In this document: positions 7,813 through 17,029 of the stretch, piece by piece | Layout of the letters: the number at the start of each line of letters is the position of its first letter | Numbering within the stretch: position 1 is the first letter of the stretch | Source: Pseudomonas monteilii | GTDB lineage: Bacteria; Pseudomonadota; Gammaproteobacteria; Pseudomonadales; Pseudomonadaceae | Assembly: GCA_001534745.1 (NCBI GenBank) | Contig: CP013997.1 | Coordinates: 1,550,001-1,614,000 of the forward strand | Direction: 5' to 3' | DNA: 64,000 nucleotides | Program-made: the position numbers and the translations under genes | The notes under the pieces: model-generated | What the model was told of the DNA's origin: nothing | Seen by the model: the letters and a program-made list of their open reading frames with translations, nothing else | Database searches by the model: none

Positions 7813-8748
7813 ATGACCGTGAACATCGCTCAGACTGCGCCGATCCAGGCATTTTTCAACAAGGTGGCTGGCCTGGACCATGCCGAGGGCAACCCTCGCT
7901 TCAAGCAGATCATCCTGCGGGTCTTGCAGGACACCGCACGCCTGATCGAAGACTTGGAGATCACCGAAGACGAATTCTGGCACGCCGTCGACTACATGAA
8001 CCGCCTGGGCGGCCGTAACGAGGCCGGGCTGCTGGTTGCCGGTCTGGGTATCGAACACTTCATCGACCTGCTCCAGGAGGCCAAGGATGCCGAGGCCGGT
8101 CTGAGTGGCGGGACCCCTCGCACCATTGAGGGCCCTCTTTACGTGGCCGGCGCGCCTATCGCCCAAGGCGAGACGCGCATGGACGACGGTACCGACCCAG
8201 GGGTCGTGATGTTCCTCCAGGGGCAGGTGTTCGATGCGCAGGGCAAACCGCTGGCCGGGGCCACGGTCGACCTCTGGCACGCCAATACCAACGGCACCTA
8301 CTCGTACTTCGATTCGAGCCAGTCCGAGTACAACCTGCGTCGACGTATCATCACCGATGCCGACGGTCGCTATCGCGCACGTTCCATCGTGCCGTCGGGC
8401 TATGGCTGCGATCCACAGGGCCCGACCCAGGAATGCCTCAATCTGCTGGGGCGCCACGGCCAGCGTCCGGCGCATGTGCACTTCTTCATTTCGGCACCGG
8501 GTCACCGTCACCTCACCACCCAGATCAACTTCGCCGGTGACAAGTACCTCTGGGATGACTTCGCCTATGCCACGCGTGACGGGTTGATCGGCGACCTGCG
8601 GTTTGTCGAGGATGCTGCTGCGGCGCGTGACCGCGGTGTGCAGGGCGATCGCTTTGCCGAGTTGGCGTTCGATTTCCAGTTGCAGACCGCTCCCGCTCCG
8701 CAAGCCGAGTCACGCAGCCATCGGCCGCGTGCGCTGCAGGATGCCTGA
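7813..8748 (+). CDS. catA: Catechol 1,2-dioxygenase CatA
   Basis: A 311-residue intradiol dioxygenase that opens catechol between the hydroxyls to cis,cis-muconate, using non-haem Fe(III). An N-terminal helical dimerisation domain (about residues 1-105) is followed by the beta-sandwich catalytic domain; the iron ligands appear as Y163 (GTYSYFD), Y197 (PSGYGCD), H221 and H223 (RPAHVHFF). It is last in catBCA. Catechol is the product expected from the Iac pathway encoded 26 kb downstream, so this gene links both clusters functionally. Confidence 0.96.
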   Translation: MTVNIAQTAPIQAFFNKVAGLDHAEGNPRFKQIILRVLQDTARLIEDLEITEDEFWHAVDYMNRLGGRNEAGLLVAGLGIEHFIDLLQEAKDAEAGLSGGTPRTIEGPLYVAGAPIAQGETRMDDGTDPGVVMFLQGQVFDAQGKPLAGATVDLWHANTNGTYSYFDSSQSEYNLRRRIITDADGRYRARSIVPSGYGCDPQGPTQECLNLLGRHGQRPAHVHFFISAPGHRHLTTQINFAGDKYLWDDFAYATRDGLIGDLRFVEDAAAARDRGVQGDRFAELAFDFQLQTAPAPQAESRSHRPRALQDA

Positions 8749-8791
8749 ATCAGGCGCGTCGATGTAAGCGTCTTTACCCAAGCTGCGGCGC

Positions 8792-8820
8792 CCCTCGTCA
8801 TGGGCGTTTCATGACGAGGG
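8792..8820 (+). terminator. Hairpin after catA
   Basis: Ten-base perfect stem CCCTCGTCAT (8792-8801) and ATGACGAGGG (8811-8820) with a nine-base loop, 43 bases after the catA stop. No clear T-run follows, so termination strength is uncertain. The remaining stretch to 9038 holds no gene I can support. Confidence 0.55.
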
Positions 8821-9038
8821 CGTTCGCCCCGCTTTGCCGTTGCACCCGCTACACCCGCGCACCCTCAGCGTGCCATGCGTTGCAGCAGGCTCGCTGTCCC
8901 GTAGTCGCCATACCCTGATTCCAATAACAATAAAGGTCCTTGGTCATGCATACCCTCTCTCTGCGTCCGCTCGCCTGTTGCTGACAGGTCACTGCCTTGT
9001 AATTCCCTTTCAGGCTGTCCTATCAGGAACTCGCGCGC

Positions 9039-10397
9039 ATGAACGACTTCACCCAAGAGCAACATGTCCGGCAACAGCACAAACGTTATATCTACGAATG
9101 GTACGTGGTCATCCTGTGCATGGTGGCCTACATCTTCTCGTTCGTGGACCGGCAGATCCTTGCGCTCATGATCGAGCCGATCAAGGCCGACCTGCAGTTG
9201 AGCGACACCCAGTTCAGCTTGCTGCATGGCCTGGCGTTTTCGCTGTTCTACGCCTTCATGGGCATGCCCATCGCCTACCTGGCCGACCGTTTCTCGCGCC
9301 CGCGCATCATTGCGATCGGGATCATTTTCTGGAGTATCGCCACGGCGGCCTGCGGGCTGAGCAAGAACTTCCTGCAGATGTTCCTGGCACGAATTGGGGT
9401 AGGGGTCGGTGAAGCGGCGCTGTCACCCTCGGCCTACTCGATGTTCAGCGACCTGTTTCCCAAGGAAAAGCTCGGCCGCGCCGTAGGGATCTACTCGATT
9501 GGCTCTTTCGTCGGAGGCGGTATCGCCTTTCTTGTCGGCGGCTACGTCATCGCGATGCTCAAGGACGCGCAGACCATCGAAGTCGCTGTGCTCGGCGCGA
9601 TGAAGGCCTGGCAGCTGGCCTTTTTCATCGTCGGGCTTCCCGGGGTGATTGTCGGCCTGCTGGTCTGGCTGACCGTGCGCAATCCCGAGCGCAAGGGTGT
9701 GCAGGTCGATGCCGACGGCAAGGCCCGTCAGGTCAGGTTGACCGATGGCCTGCGGTTCATCGGGCGCCATCGTGCGACCTTCACCTGCCATTACCTGGGC
9801 TTCTCGTTCTATGCGATGGCGCTGTTTTGCATGATGAGCTGGACGCCTGCGCTGTACATCCGCAAGTTTGGCATGAGCCCCGAACAGGCGGGCTTCATGC
9901 TCGGGACCATCCTGCTGTTGGCCAACACCACCGGTGTGGTGTTCGGTGGCTGGCTGACCGACCACCTGGCCAAGCGCGGGCGCAGCGATGCGGCCATGCG
10001 CACTGGCGTCATCGGTGCAGTGGGCATGATCGTGCCGGCTGTACTGTACTCGCAGGTCGATCAACTGTGGGTCTCGGTAGCGCTGCTGGTGCCGGCGATG
10101 TTCTTTGCCTCCTTCCCGATGCCGGCCTCCACGGCCGCCATGCAGATACTGTCACCCAACCAGGTGCGCGCCCAAGTGTCGGCGGTATTCCTGTTGATCA
10201 GCAACCTGCTTGCACTGGGCCTGGGCACGACCCTGGTGGCACTGATCACGGACCATTACTTCGGCATCCCGGCGGCGGTCGGGTCGTCGATGTCGATCGT
10301 CAGTCTTGGCGCTTCGCTGCTGGCCATCGTGCTGTTGGCCAGAGGCTGCAGATGCTTCCGTGACAGCATGCGTCGCGAACACCCTGCCGAGGCCTGA
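9039..10397 (+). CDS. MFS transporter, spinster-like
   Basis: A 452-residue inner-membrane transporter with about 12 predicted membrane segments. The first is EWYVVILCMVAYIFSFVDRQILALMI, containing the D-R-Q-I signature typical of spinster-type and related MFS permeases, and the loop after segment 2 has YLADRFSRPR. Start ATG 9039 follows AGGAA. It precedes an octopine-type dehydrogenase gene in the same orientation, so it may import that enzyme's substrate or an organic acid. The substrate cannot be told from sequence. Confidence 0.8.
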   Translation: MNDFTQEQHVRQQHKRYIYEWYVVILCMVAYIFSFVDRQILALMIEPIKADLQLSDTQFSLLHGLAFSLFYAFMGMPIAYLADRFSRPRIIAIGIIFWSIATAACGLSKNFLQMFLARIGVGVGEAALSPSAYSMFSDLFPKEKLGRAVGIYSIGSFVGGGIAFLVGGYVIAMLKDAQTIEVAVLGAMKAWQLAFFIVGLPGVIVGLLVWLTVRNPERKGVQVDADGKARQVRLTDGLRFIGRHRATFTCHYLGFSFYAMALFCMMSWTPALYIRKFGMSPEQAGFMLGTILLLANTTGVVFGGWLTDHLAKRGRSDAAMRTGVIGAVGMIVPAVLYSQVDQLWVSVALLVPAMFFASFPMPASTAAMQILSPNQVRAQVSAVFLLISNLLALGLGTTLVALITDHYFGIPAAVGSSMSIVSLGASLLAIVLLARGCRCFRDSMRREHPAEA

Positions 10398-10546
10398 GAG
10401 GCGGGCGGATGTCCAGCTGTTGGAACGTTTGCGCGCTTACACCGGCTTTCGCCAGGTGCTGGGGCAGTCGCTGGTCACGTACATCCGTGATCAGCGCTTG
10501 CTCGCCGCGCAGAGCATCGACCTACCTCAACACACGGAGTTCTCCG

Positions 10547-11647
10547 ATGAACGTTACTATTCTGGGCGGCGGGCACGGCTGTTACGCGGCTGCGGTGGAA
10601 ATGGCCGAGCGCGGGCATGCTGTTCGGCTCTGGCGCCGCGATCGGGCTGCACTGGACACGTTGCAGGCGATCGGCAGCCTTGCGGTACGCGATTACCGAG
10701 GTACCCGGCGGATCGAGCTGGGTAGCCGCCTGCAATTGGTCGGTGATCTGGCGATGGCCTTGGACAGGGCCGACCTGATCGTCATTCCCTTGCCATCGAC
10801 CACCCACCTGTCGCTCGCCAGCGAAGTCGCCCCGCTGTTGCGCGAGGGGCAGGTCGTGTTCCTGCCGCCAGGTACCTTCGGCAGCTACGTGTTTGCCAAA
10901 GCCTTGCACGAGTGTGGCAATCACGCCGACGTCGCTTTCGCTGAAACAGGCACGTTGCCTTACCTGGTTCGCAAGCATGCTGCCGACCAGTTGGTGATCA
11001 GTGGTTACGCCACGCGTCTTCCGACCGGGGTGTTCCCGAGTCGGCTGGCCGAGCATGCCTTTGCGGTGCTGCGTGAAGCCTACCCCAGTGTCGAACCCCT
11101 CGAGGATGCACTCAGTGGCGCGCTCATGAATGCGGGCCCGATCATTCATCCTCCGTTGATCCTGATGAATGCCGGGCCTCTGGAGCACTTCGCATCATGG
11201 GACATCCATAACGAAGGGACCCAGCCTTCGGTGCGTCGTGTCACCACTCAGCTGGATGCCGAGCGCATGCGTATCCGTGAAGCGCTGGGTTACCCGGCGC
11301 CGCACTTTCCTCTGGCCGATCATTACAACACCGATCAGGGCGATGAGTGGATGTATGGCCGCGGTGCCCATGGCACCCTGACCGACAGTGGTGACTGGCG
11401 AGAAAAGATCGACCTGCAGGAGCACCGCTACATGCTCGAGGATACCCGGCTGGGCTTGTCGCTGCTGGTCTCGGTCGGGCGTTGGGCGGGCGTGCCGACG
11501 CCTGTGGCAGCCGGCCTGCTGGCACTGGCGTCGGCAGTGACCGGGCGTGACCTGTACGCTGAGGGGCGCACATTGGAGAGCCTTGGGCTGGCGTCGCTCG
11601 GACGTGAACAGATGTCCAGGCTGTTGCGCGAGGGCTTTGCGTCATGA
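10547..11647 (+). CDS. NAD/NADP octopine/nopaline dehydrogenase family protein
   Basis: A 366-residue dehydrogenase. The start at ATG 10547 is chosen because GGAG lies seven bases upstream and the protein then begins directly with the Rossmann fingerprint MNVTILGGGHGCYAAAVEMAERGH. The C-terminal half contains the helical octopine/nopaline dehydrogenase domain (LMNAGPIIHPPLILMNAGPLE, then an H-Y-N-T-D-Q motif region). Family members oxidise opine-like N-carboxyalkyl amino acids or related secondary amines. It overlaps the next gene by four bases (ATGA), so the two dehydrogenases are probably co-translated and act in one pathway. Confidence 0.8.
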   Translation: MNVTILGGGHGCYAAAVEMAERGHAVRLWRRDRAALDTLQAIGSLAVRDYRGTRRIELGSRLQLVGDLAMALDRADLIVIPLPSTTHLSLASEVAPLLREGQVVFLPPGTFGSYVFAKALHECGNHADVAFAETGTLPYLVRKHAADQLVISGYATRLPTGVFPSRLAEHAFAVLREAYPSVEPLEDALSGALMNAGPIIHPPLILMNAGPLEHFASWDIHNEGTQPSVRRVTTQLDAERMRIREALGYPAPHFPLADHYNTDQGDEWMYGRGAHGTLTDSGDWREKIDLQEHRYMLEDTRLGLSLLVSVGRWAGVPTPVAAGLLALASAVTGRDLYAEGRTLESLGLASLGREQMSRLLREGFAS

Positions 11648-12672
11648 GCGCGTCACTTCGGCATGTTGCCGTAGTCGGCACCGGGCGCATGGGCGAGGGC
11701 ATTGCCCTTGCCTTCGCCCAGGCAGGGTTGCGGGTGAGCCTGATCGACTTGAAAGACCGCACGCCTCACGCTCGACTGCGGTTCTTCGAAGATTCGAGGA
11801 AAAACCTGGATGTCCAGATGGCGAGCATGGTCGCGCTGGGGCTGATCGATACGCAGCAGGCCACGCAACTACTGGAGCGGATCGCCTGGCTGCCGCTGGC
11901 GGATGCCGACCAGGCGCTGCGGGACTGCACGCTGGTTTTCGAGGCGGTGCCGGAAGTGCTGGAGACCAAGCGCGAGGCGTTCGCCTGGATCGATCAACGG
12001 GTGGCCCCCGAGTGCGTGATTGCCTCGACCACCTCCACCTTTCTGGTCACTGAACTGGCCAGCATGGTCCGCAACCCCGGACGCCTGCTCAATGCCCATT
12101 GGCTCAACCCTGCCCATCTGATGCCGCTCGTCGAAGTTTCGCGCAGCCCTCAGACCCTCGACAGCGTCGTTGCCGAGCTGCTCGAGACCCTTCGAGGCAT
12201 CGGCAAGGTCGCGGTGGTATGCAACGCCGTACCCGGCTTCATCGTGCCACGCCTGCAGGCGCTCGTGATGAACGAGGCGGCACGCATGGTCGAGGAGGGT
12301 GTCGCCAGTGCAGAGCAGATCGACCTGGCTGTGCGCACTGGTTTCGGTCTGCGTTTCTCGGTGCTGGGGTTGCTGGAGTTCGTCGATTGGGGAGGTGGCG
12401 ACATTCTGCATCATGCGTCGGCCTATCTCAGCAGTCGGCTGGGGGAGCGCTACGAGGCCGCGCAATCGGTGTTGGACAACATGGCCGCAGGCCGTAACGG
12501 TTTGCGCGATGGCGTGGGTTTCTATGACTACCGCCACACCGACGTGAATGCCTATCGCCACGAACGAATGGCCGCGTTGGTGGAGCGGCTGCGTCAGGTC
12601 AGCCTGCTGCCTCGGTTCGCTGCAGCGGGCCAAGCCAGCATGGCTGGGCAGGATCGCGGGCGTTGTCAGTAA
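11644..12672 (+). CDS. 3-hydroxyacyl-CoA dehydrogenase family protein
   Basis: A 342-residue NAD-dependent dehydrogenase. The N-terminal Rossmann domain starts VAVVGTGRMGEGIALAFAQAGLRVSLIDLKDR; FEAVPEVLETK and NAHWLNPAHLMPLVEV include the catalytic His region; the C-terminal helical domain starts at GFIVPRLQALVMNEA. Relatives include 3-hydroxybutyryl-CoA dehydrogenase and L-carnitine dehydrogenase (which acts on non-CoA substrate), and sequence alone does not decide. Coupling by ATGA overlap to an octopine-type dehydrogenase, and an AraC regulator following, suggest a small catabolic operon. Confidence 0.8.
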   Translation: MSASLRHVAVVGTGRMGEGIALAFAQAGLRVSLIDLKDRTPHARLRFFEDSRKNLDVQMASMVALGLIDTQQATQLLERIAWLPLADADQALRDCTLVFEAVPEVLETKREAFAWIDQRVAPECVIASTTSTFLVTELASMVRNPGRLLNAHWLNPAHLMPLVEVSRSPQTLDSVVAELLETLRGIGKVAVVCNAVPGFIVPRLQALVMNEAARMVEEGVASAEQIDLAVRTGFGLRFSVLGLLEFVDWGGGDILHHASAYLSSRLGERYEAAQSVLDNMAAGRNGLRDGVGFYDYRHTDVNAYRHERMAALVERLRQVSLLPRFAAAGQASMAGQDRGRCQ

Positions 12673-12730
12673 CTGGCCTATTATTTGCCTTCACATTGCC
12701 ATGTAGTCTTTTTCGCAAGAGGAGCAGGGC

Positions 12731-13663
12731 ATGTTCGCCCAATGCCAACGGTTCGATGACGTCAATGCACACGCTGGCGCGATAGTGGGTTGGCATCAGA
12801 TCTATGACCAGATGAGTGCCGGCAGTGCCCATACCGAACTGGCCCACCTCACGGCAGAGCGCTTCCAGGTCTTTCGCGAAGTCCTCGACAAGCGTGTCGT
12901 TCAGCACGGTGTCGCGCCACAGGGCCGGTTGTGCCTGGCAATGCCGGCCGGAACCAGCTGCGCCAGTGTCTTTCAAGGCACGAGTGTGGGTCGTACCGAT
13001 GTCACGGTTCTACACAGTGGCCAGGAGTTCTTCGTCCATTGCGCAGAAGGCATGGACTTGCTGGCGGTCAGTGTCGATGCACTGCACCTTGAGCGTCTCG
13101 CCGAGCGTGAATTCACTGCACCAGAATTGCGCAGGCTGAGCCGTTGTACCCGGATGAACGTCAGCCCGCAGTTTCTGGGCGCCATGCGCAGTCAGTTGCA
13201 GTCGATCGTCGAGTCGGCTGTGCAGGGTGATGCGCTGTTGGAAAGTCAGATCGAGCACCTTCTGCTCGAATGCACGCTGGTACTGCTCGAGCAGGTGTGC
13301 GAACCGGATGGCAGGCGTGCCGGTAACGTTGCGGTGAGCGCCTATCTGGTGCGTCAAGCGCATCAGATGGCCATGGACTACCTTGACGAGCCCTTGTCGA
13401 TCCTGCAGATATGCGACCGGCTCGATGTCAGCCGCAGCACGCTTCAGCGCAGCTTTGTGAGTGTGACTGGCTTGCGTCCGGTCGAGTACCTGCGTCTGGT
13501 CAGGCTCAACGCCGTGCGGCAGCGCCTGCAACGGACCCGCGCGGATGAATGTTCAATCGCGCGGGTTGCCTACGACGTGGGGTTTTCCCACCTGGGGCAT
13601 TTTTCAGGCGCCTATCGGCACTTGTTCGATGAGGCGCCTTCGCATACCCACAGGCTGCAGTGA
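12731..13663 (+). CDS. AraC-family transcriptional regulator
   Basis: A 310-residue regulator. The C-terminal 100 residues carry the double helix-turn-helix (DEPLSILQICDRLDVSRSTLQRSF and SIARVAYDVGFSHLGHFSGAYRHLF); the N-terminal 200 residues are a poorly conserved sensor domain resembling those of EutR/FeaR-type members. It starts at ATG 12731 after GAGGAG. It lies downstream of the two dehydrogenases and convergent with the FAD oxidase, so it probably controls this local catabolic set. The inducer is unknown. Confidence 0.8.
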   Translation: MFAQCQRFDDVNAHAGAIVGWHQIYDQMSAGSAHTELAHLTAERFQVFREVLDKRVVQHGVAPQGRLCLAMPAGTSCASVFQGTSVGRTDVTVLHSGQEFFVHCAEGMDLLAVSVDALHLERLAEREFTAPELRRLSRCTRMNVSPQFLGAMRSQLQSIVESAVQGDALLESQIEHLLLECTLVLLEQVCEPDGRRAGNVAVSAYLVRQAHQMAMDYLDEPLSILQICDRLDVSRSTLQRSFVSVTGLRPVEYLRLVRLNAVRQRLQRTRADECSIARVAYDVGFSHLGHFSGAYRHLFDEAPSHTHRLQ

Positions 13664-13686
13664 CGGAGCTCGAAGGCGCCAGAGCG

Positions 13687-14982
13687 TCAGATGAAGCGCT
13701 CGTAGCGATAGGGGGTCGGATCAACCAGAGGATTGACCCCCTGCAGCAGATCCGCTGCCAGTTGCCCCGCCGCCGGGGATGTACCGAAACCATGACCGGA
13801 GAAGCCGGTTGCCAGCATCAGGCCCGGCAGCTGGCTGACTGGCCCGATGACCGGGACCGAGTCAGGCGTCACATCGATGGTGCCGGCCCAGGTCTGTTCG
13901 ATTTTCACGTGCTCGAAGACTGGCCAGGCGGCCTTGAGGTTGCGTAGCGCCTCGTTGTTGAGATGTTCGTTCGCCAACGGGTTTTGCGTGCGAACGTGCT
14001 CGAACGGCGTGACGCTGCCAGGCTTCCAGCGTCTGGCCAGCGCGAGATCCTTGAAGAAGGCCTTGCCCAGCGACACGCGCAGGTAGCTTCGCTGGGCACG
14101 GAATTGGGGCAGGTACTGCATGCCAAGGAGTGCATGGTCCCACGTCAGTGGAGCATCCAGCGCGCCTCGTTGGGTGATGATGAAGCCGCCATCGATGTGT
14201 TTGCGGAACGAGAAATCGGGTGCTCCCATCGCGATGTCCGTAGGACCTTCCATGGGCGCGGTACGCAGCACGGAGCAGTTGAGGGGCAAGGTAGGCAGGT
14301 CGATGCCATGGTTGCCCAGAAAGCGTCGTGACCATAGCCCGCCCGCCAACAACACCTGTTCGCAGCGAATCTCGCCGTGCTCGGTCACCACACCGTCGAT
14401 ACGTCCGGCGGCAGTGGTCAATGTCCGAACCGCGCAGTTCTCGATGATCACCGCCCCGCGTGCGATCGCTGCATTGGCGATGGCGCTGCTGGCCCGTGTC
14501 GGTTCGGCGCGACCATCGCTGTCGGTGAAGATGCCGCCGGCCCAGGGCGTTCGACCACCGGGAACACGCTGGTCGATTTCCTTCGCAGACAGCAGGCGCG
14601 AGCCAAGGTCCAGTGACTCGACGCTTTTGATCCAGTTCTCGTGGAAGGCCATCTGCGCCGCGTTGTGGGCAACGAACATGATGCCCGCCTGACGGTAACC
14701 GACATCGTGCCCGACACGAGCGGGCATCTCTGCCCAGAGACGGTCGGCCGCCTGCGCGAGTGGAATATCCTCGCGATGACGGCTGGTCTTGCGCACCCAG
14801 CCCAGGTTTCGCGAGGACTGTTCGCCGGCAATGCGACCTTTCTCGAGCACGACCACCGGTATGTTGCGTTCGGCCAGGGTCAGCGCGGCCGTCAGGCCGA
14901 CAATGCCTGCGCCGATGATCACCACGGTCGTGGAGGAGGGGAGCTCTTGTGTGCACTGCACTGGCTCGATGACTGGTGGCAT
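13687..14982 (-). CDS. FAD-dependent amine/amino-acid oxidoreductase (DAO family)
   Basis: A 431-residue flavoprotein of the D-amino-acid oxidase/sarcosine oxidase superfamily. An N-terminal GxGxxG fingerprint (VVIIGAGIVGLTAALTLAERNIPVVVLEKG) binds FAD; the motif EQSSRNLGWVRKT and the C-terminal TPDSVPVIGPVSQLPGLMLATGFSGHGFGTSPAAG complete the domain. Enzymes of this type oxidise an amine to an imine. A RidA-type imine deaminase gene lies directly downstream of it in transcription order elsewhere in the same cluster (15032), which fits that chemistry. No signal peptide; cytoplasmic. Confidence 0.8.
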   Translation of the reverse strand: MPPVIEPVQCTQELPSSTTVVIIGAGIVGLTAALTLAERNIPVVVLEKGRIAGEQSSRNLGWVRKTSRHREDIPLAQAADRLWAEMPARVGHDVGYRQAGIMFVAHNAAQMAFHENWIKSVESLDLGSRLLSAKEIDQRVPGGRTPWAGGIFTDSDGRAEPTRASSAIANAAIARGAVIIENCAVRTLTTAAGRIDGVVTEHGEIRCEQVLLAGGLWSRRFLGNHGIDLPTLPLNCSVLRTAPMEGPTDIAMGAPDFSFRKHIDGGFIITQRGALDAPLTWDHALLGMQYLPQFRAQRSYLRVSLGKAFFKDLALARRWKPGSVTPFEHVRTQNPLANEHLNNEALRNLKAAWPVFEHVKIEQTWAGTIDVTPDSVPVIGPVSQLPGLMLATGFSGHGFGTSPAAGQLAADLLQGVNPLVDPTPYRYERFI

Positions 14983-15031
14983 GCTGGATTCCCGTCGATG
15001 AAAAGCTGAGCGTGGGTGAAGACTTCAGGTG

Positions 15032-15454
15032 TTACTGACCCAGGGTGATCCGGGAGGTGTCGGCGCTGGACGCACCACGGAAGGCCGTGACTTCCAGTTC
15101 GACCTTGTAGACCGTCGAGCCCAGGGGCGGGCAGGTGACCGTGCTGGCCGGATCGATGCCCCGGAACTTCTCCCCGACGATGGTCATGACGGTGGCAGTG
15201 TCTGCAGGGTCTTGAATGAACACACGCGAGCAGACCACGTCGGCCAAGGTTGCATCGACCGAAGCCAGCGCCGCTTCGATGTTCAGGAACACCTGATGGG
15301 TCTGTTCAGCCAGGTCTTCGGGGATCTCGTTGGTCTTCGGGTTGCGTCCAGCCGTGTTGGACACGAAGATCCAGTTGTCGACGGCGACCAGGCGCGAGTA
15401 GCTGCCCAGGGTCTCGTACTTGGAGCCGGTCTTCAGTTTGGTGATGTGAACCAT
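15032..15454 (-). CDS. RidA/YjgF-family protein
   Basis: A 140-residue protein. ATG 15454 is preferred over upstream starts because the protein then begins MVHITKLKTGSKYETLGSYSR, in register with the family. RidA proteins form trimers that hydrolyse reactive enamine/imine intermediates to keto compounds and ammonia. FVSNTAGRNP, the NIEAALASVDATLADVV helix and a conserved-position Arg in VCSRVFI match the family. It sits between a FAD amine oxidase and an ornithine-cyclodeaminase homologue on the same strand, both of which could make or use imines. Confidence 0.8.
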   Translation of the reverse strand: MVHITKLKTGSKYETLGSYSRLVAVDNWIFVSNTAGRNPKTNEIPEDLAEQTHQVFLNIEAALASVDATLADVVCSRVFIQDPADTATVMTIVGEKFRGIDPASTVTCPPLGSTVYKVELEVTAFRGASSADTSRITLGQ

Positions 15455-15483
15455 TTCGATAGTCTCGCAGTTGGGTGAAATCA

Positions 15484-16623
15484 TTAGCTCAGTGCTGGGG
15501 ATTCCCAGAGGTTGAGCTTCAAGCCGACGCCGCGCTCGAGTGCTTGGCGGTAGACGACCGTTCCCCACGCGACATCCTCGACAGGCATACCGCCCACCGA
15601 CATGATGATGATCTCTTCGTCGTTGGTACGACCGGGTGCCTCTTTGGCGATGATCTTGCCGATGTCCTCGAGCTGCTCTGGCAGCAGTTTCTTCTCTTCG
15701 ATCATGTCCATGAAGCGCACGCCAATCAGCGGTACGTAGTGGTGGGCGGGTTTGGGCAGTTCTTCGAACCAGGCCTGGTAGAGACCGGTGTTGTCCACCA
15801 CCTTGCGCACGTCGGACGCTTCCATGGCCTCATCCATGCGGCAGCCCGCCGGCATGGCCAGAAAGGCCCCCGGCTTGACCCACTCGCGCTTCACCAGCGG
15901 GTAGGTGGACGGGTCCCCTGTTTCGCCAGAGGTGCAGTAGGTGACCAGGTCCGATCCGCGTACCACCGCCTCGATGCTGTCCACGACCTCGATGTTGACG
16001 ATCTGTGGGTAGGTACTGCGCAGCCAGGTGATGAAGTCGTCCAGGCTTCTGGCACTGCGACCCTTGAGCTTGAGGGTGTCGACCTCGGGACATACGGCCA
16101 TGAAGGCGGCCACGGTGGTCTTGCCCATCACGCCCGGCCCGAGCAGTCCGATCACCTTGGAATCACGCCGCGCCAGATGACGGGCACCCACGCCAGGGAT
16201 GGCACCGGTGCGGTAGGCCGACAGCAGGTTTGCCGACATGTGGGCCAGTGGCGCACCGGTGTCCGGGTCGTTGAGGGTGAACATGAGGATGGAGCGGGGC
16301 AGGCCCTTCTCCCGGTTGGCGATGTTGGAGCCGTACCATTTGACGCCTGCGGTCTGGAAGTTGCCGCCCAGGTAGGCCGGCATGGCCATCATGCGACGGT
16401 CGGCCGTCGGTTTCGGCATGGTCGGGAAGGGCGAATCCTTGGGGAAGGTGATCATCGCGCCATGAGAGTCGCTGTTGGGCCCGGCCATGCGGTAATCGCC
16501 GTGGTAGAGCAGACCGAACATCTCCTCCATGGTGTTCACGCAGGCAAGCATGTCGGTGACACCTGCACGGATCATGTCTTGCTCGGAGAGGTAGAGGAAA
16601 TCGATTTTTGTAGTTGTGGTCAT
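15484..16623 (-). CDS. Ornithine cyclodeaminase/mu-crystallin family protein
   Basis: A 379-residue protein of the OCD/mu-crystallin family, which includes ornithine cyclodeaminase, imine reductases and amino-acid dehydrogenases. The frame extends to 16947, but ATG 16623 (MTTTTKIDFLYLSEQD) is chosen because family similarity begins there. A substrate-binding part with KWYGSN is followed by the NAD fingerprint VIGLLGPGVMGKTTVAAF. The length is that of the longer subgroup annotated as tyramine oxidase subunit B, but that name is not proof of function. It probably forms an operon with the RidA gene 29 bases downstream. Confidence 0.78.
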   Translation of the reverse strand: MTTTTKIDFLYLSEQDMIRAGVTDMLACVNTMEEMFGLLYHGDYRMAGPNSDSHGAMITFPKDSPFPTMPKPTADRRMMAMPAYLGGNFQTAGVKWYGSNIANREKGLPRSILMFTLNDPDTGAPLAHMSANLLSAYRTGAIPGVGARHLARRDSKVIGLLGPGVMGKTTVAAFMAVCPEVDTLKLKGRSARSLDDFITWLRSTYPQIVNIEVVDSIEAVVRGSDLVTYCTSGETGDPSTYPLVKREWVKPGAFLAMPAGCRMDEAMEASDVRKVVDNTGLYQAWFEELPKPAHHYVPLIGVRFMDMIEEKKLLPEQLEDIGKIIAKEAPGRTNDEEIIIMSVGGMPVEDVAWGTVVYRQALERGVGLKLNLWESPALS

Positions 16624-16730
16624 GGCTATTCTCGGTAGCAGGAGTGAGCGCACGCGAGTACGCACAGTGAAGTGTGCGTATGGCACTGACGATGGTAGGG
16701 AGCGGCCCGGGCGGGTGGCTATCCCGAAAT

Positions 16731-16746
16731 GGTCACGAACGTGACC
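16731..16746. promoter_or_regulatory. Perfect palindrome in the OCD/MFS divergent region
   Basis: GGTCACG and CGTGACC are separated by AA, giving a perfect 16-base palindrome. It lies in the 406-base gap (16624-17029) between the divergent OCD-family gene and the MFS gene at 17030, the right place for an operator. The gap has no other gene-like content apart from an in-frame extension of the OCD gene that I reject. Confidence 0.5.
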
Positions 16747-17029
16747 GAGCGCGCAGCCTTGGCAGAGAGCCGCGTTGGACGATGCCCACGCCCATACGTC
16801 ATCGGCGTCCGTGAGGTCGGGTCTGACCTGCCGGTTGGCAAGCGTTGCCAAAAGCTCGGCAATGTTGAACATGCCGGGGCGGGTAAAGGCCTGCACACTG
16901 TGGCGATCGTCGACGTGACGGGGCGAAAGGCTTGCGTCCTGATGCACCGACGCGACAGACGAGGCCGAAGCGACTTCGCGAAAGCAAGCAGCGCAGTCAC
17001 CTCCTGTTACACCACGCCAGGATCACACC

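Noticed and set aside
16624..16947. 108-residue N-terminal extension of the OCD-family protein
   Set aside because: Family similarity starts at ATG 16623, and the extension covers the divergent control region with its palindrome.
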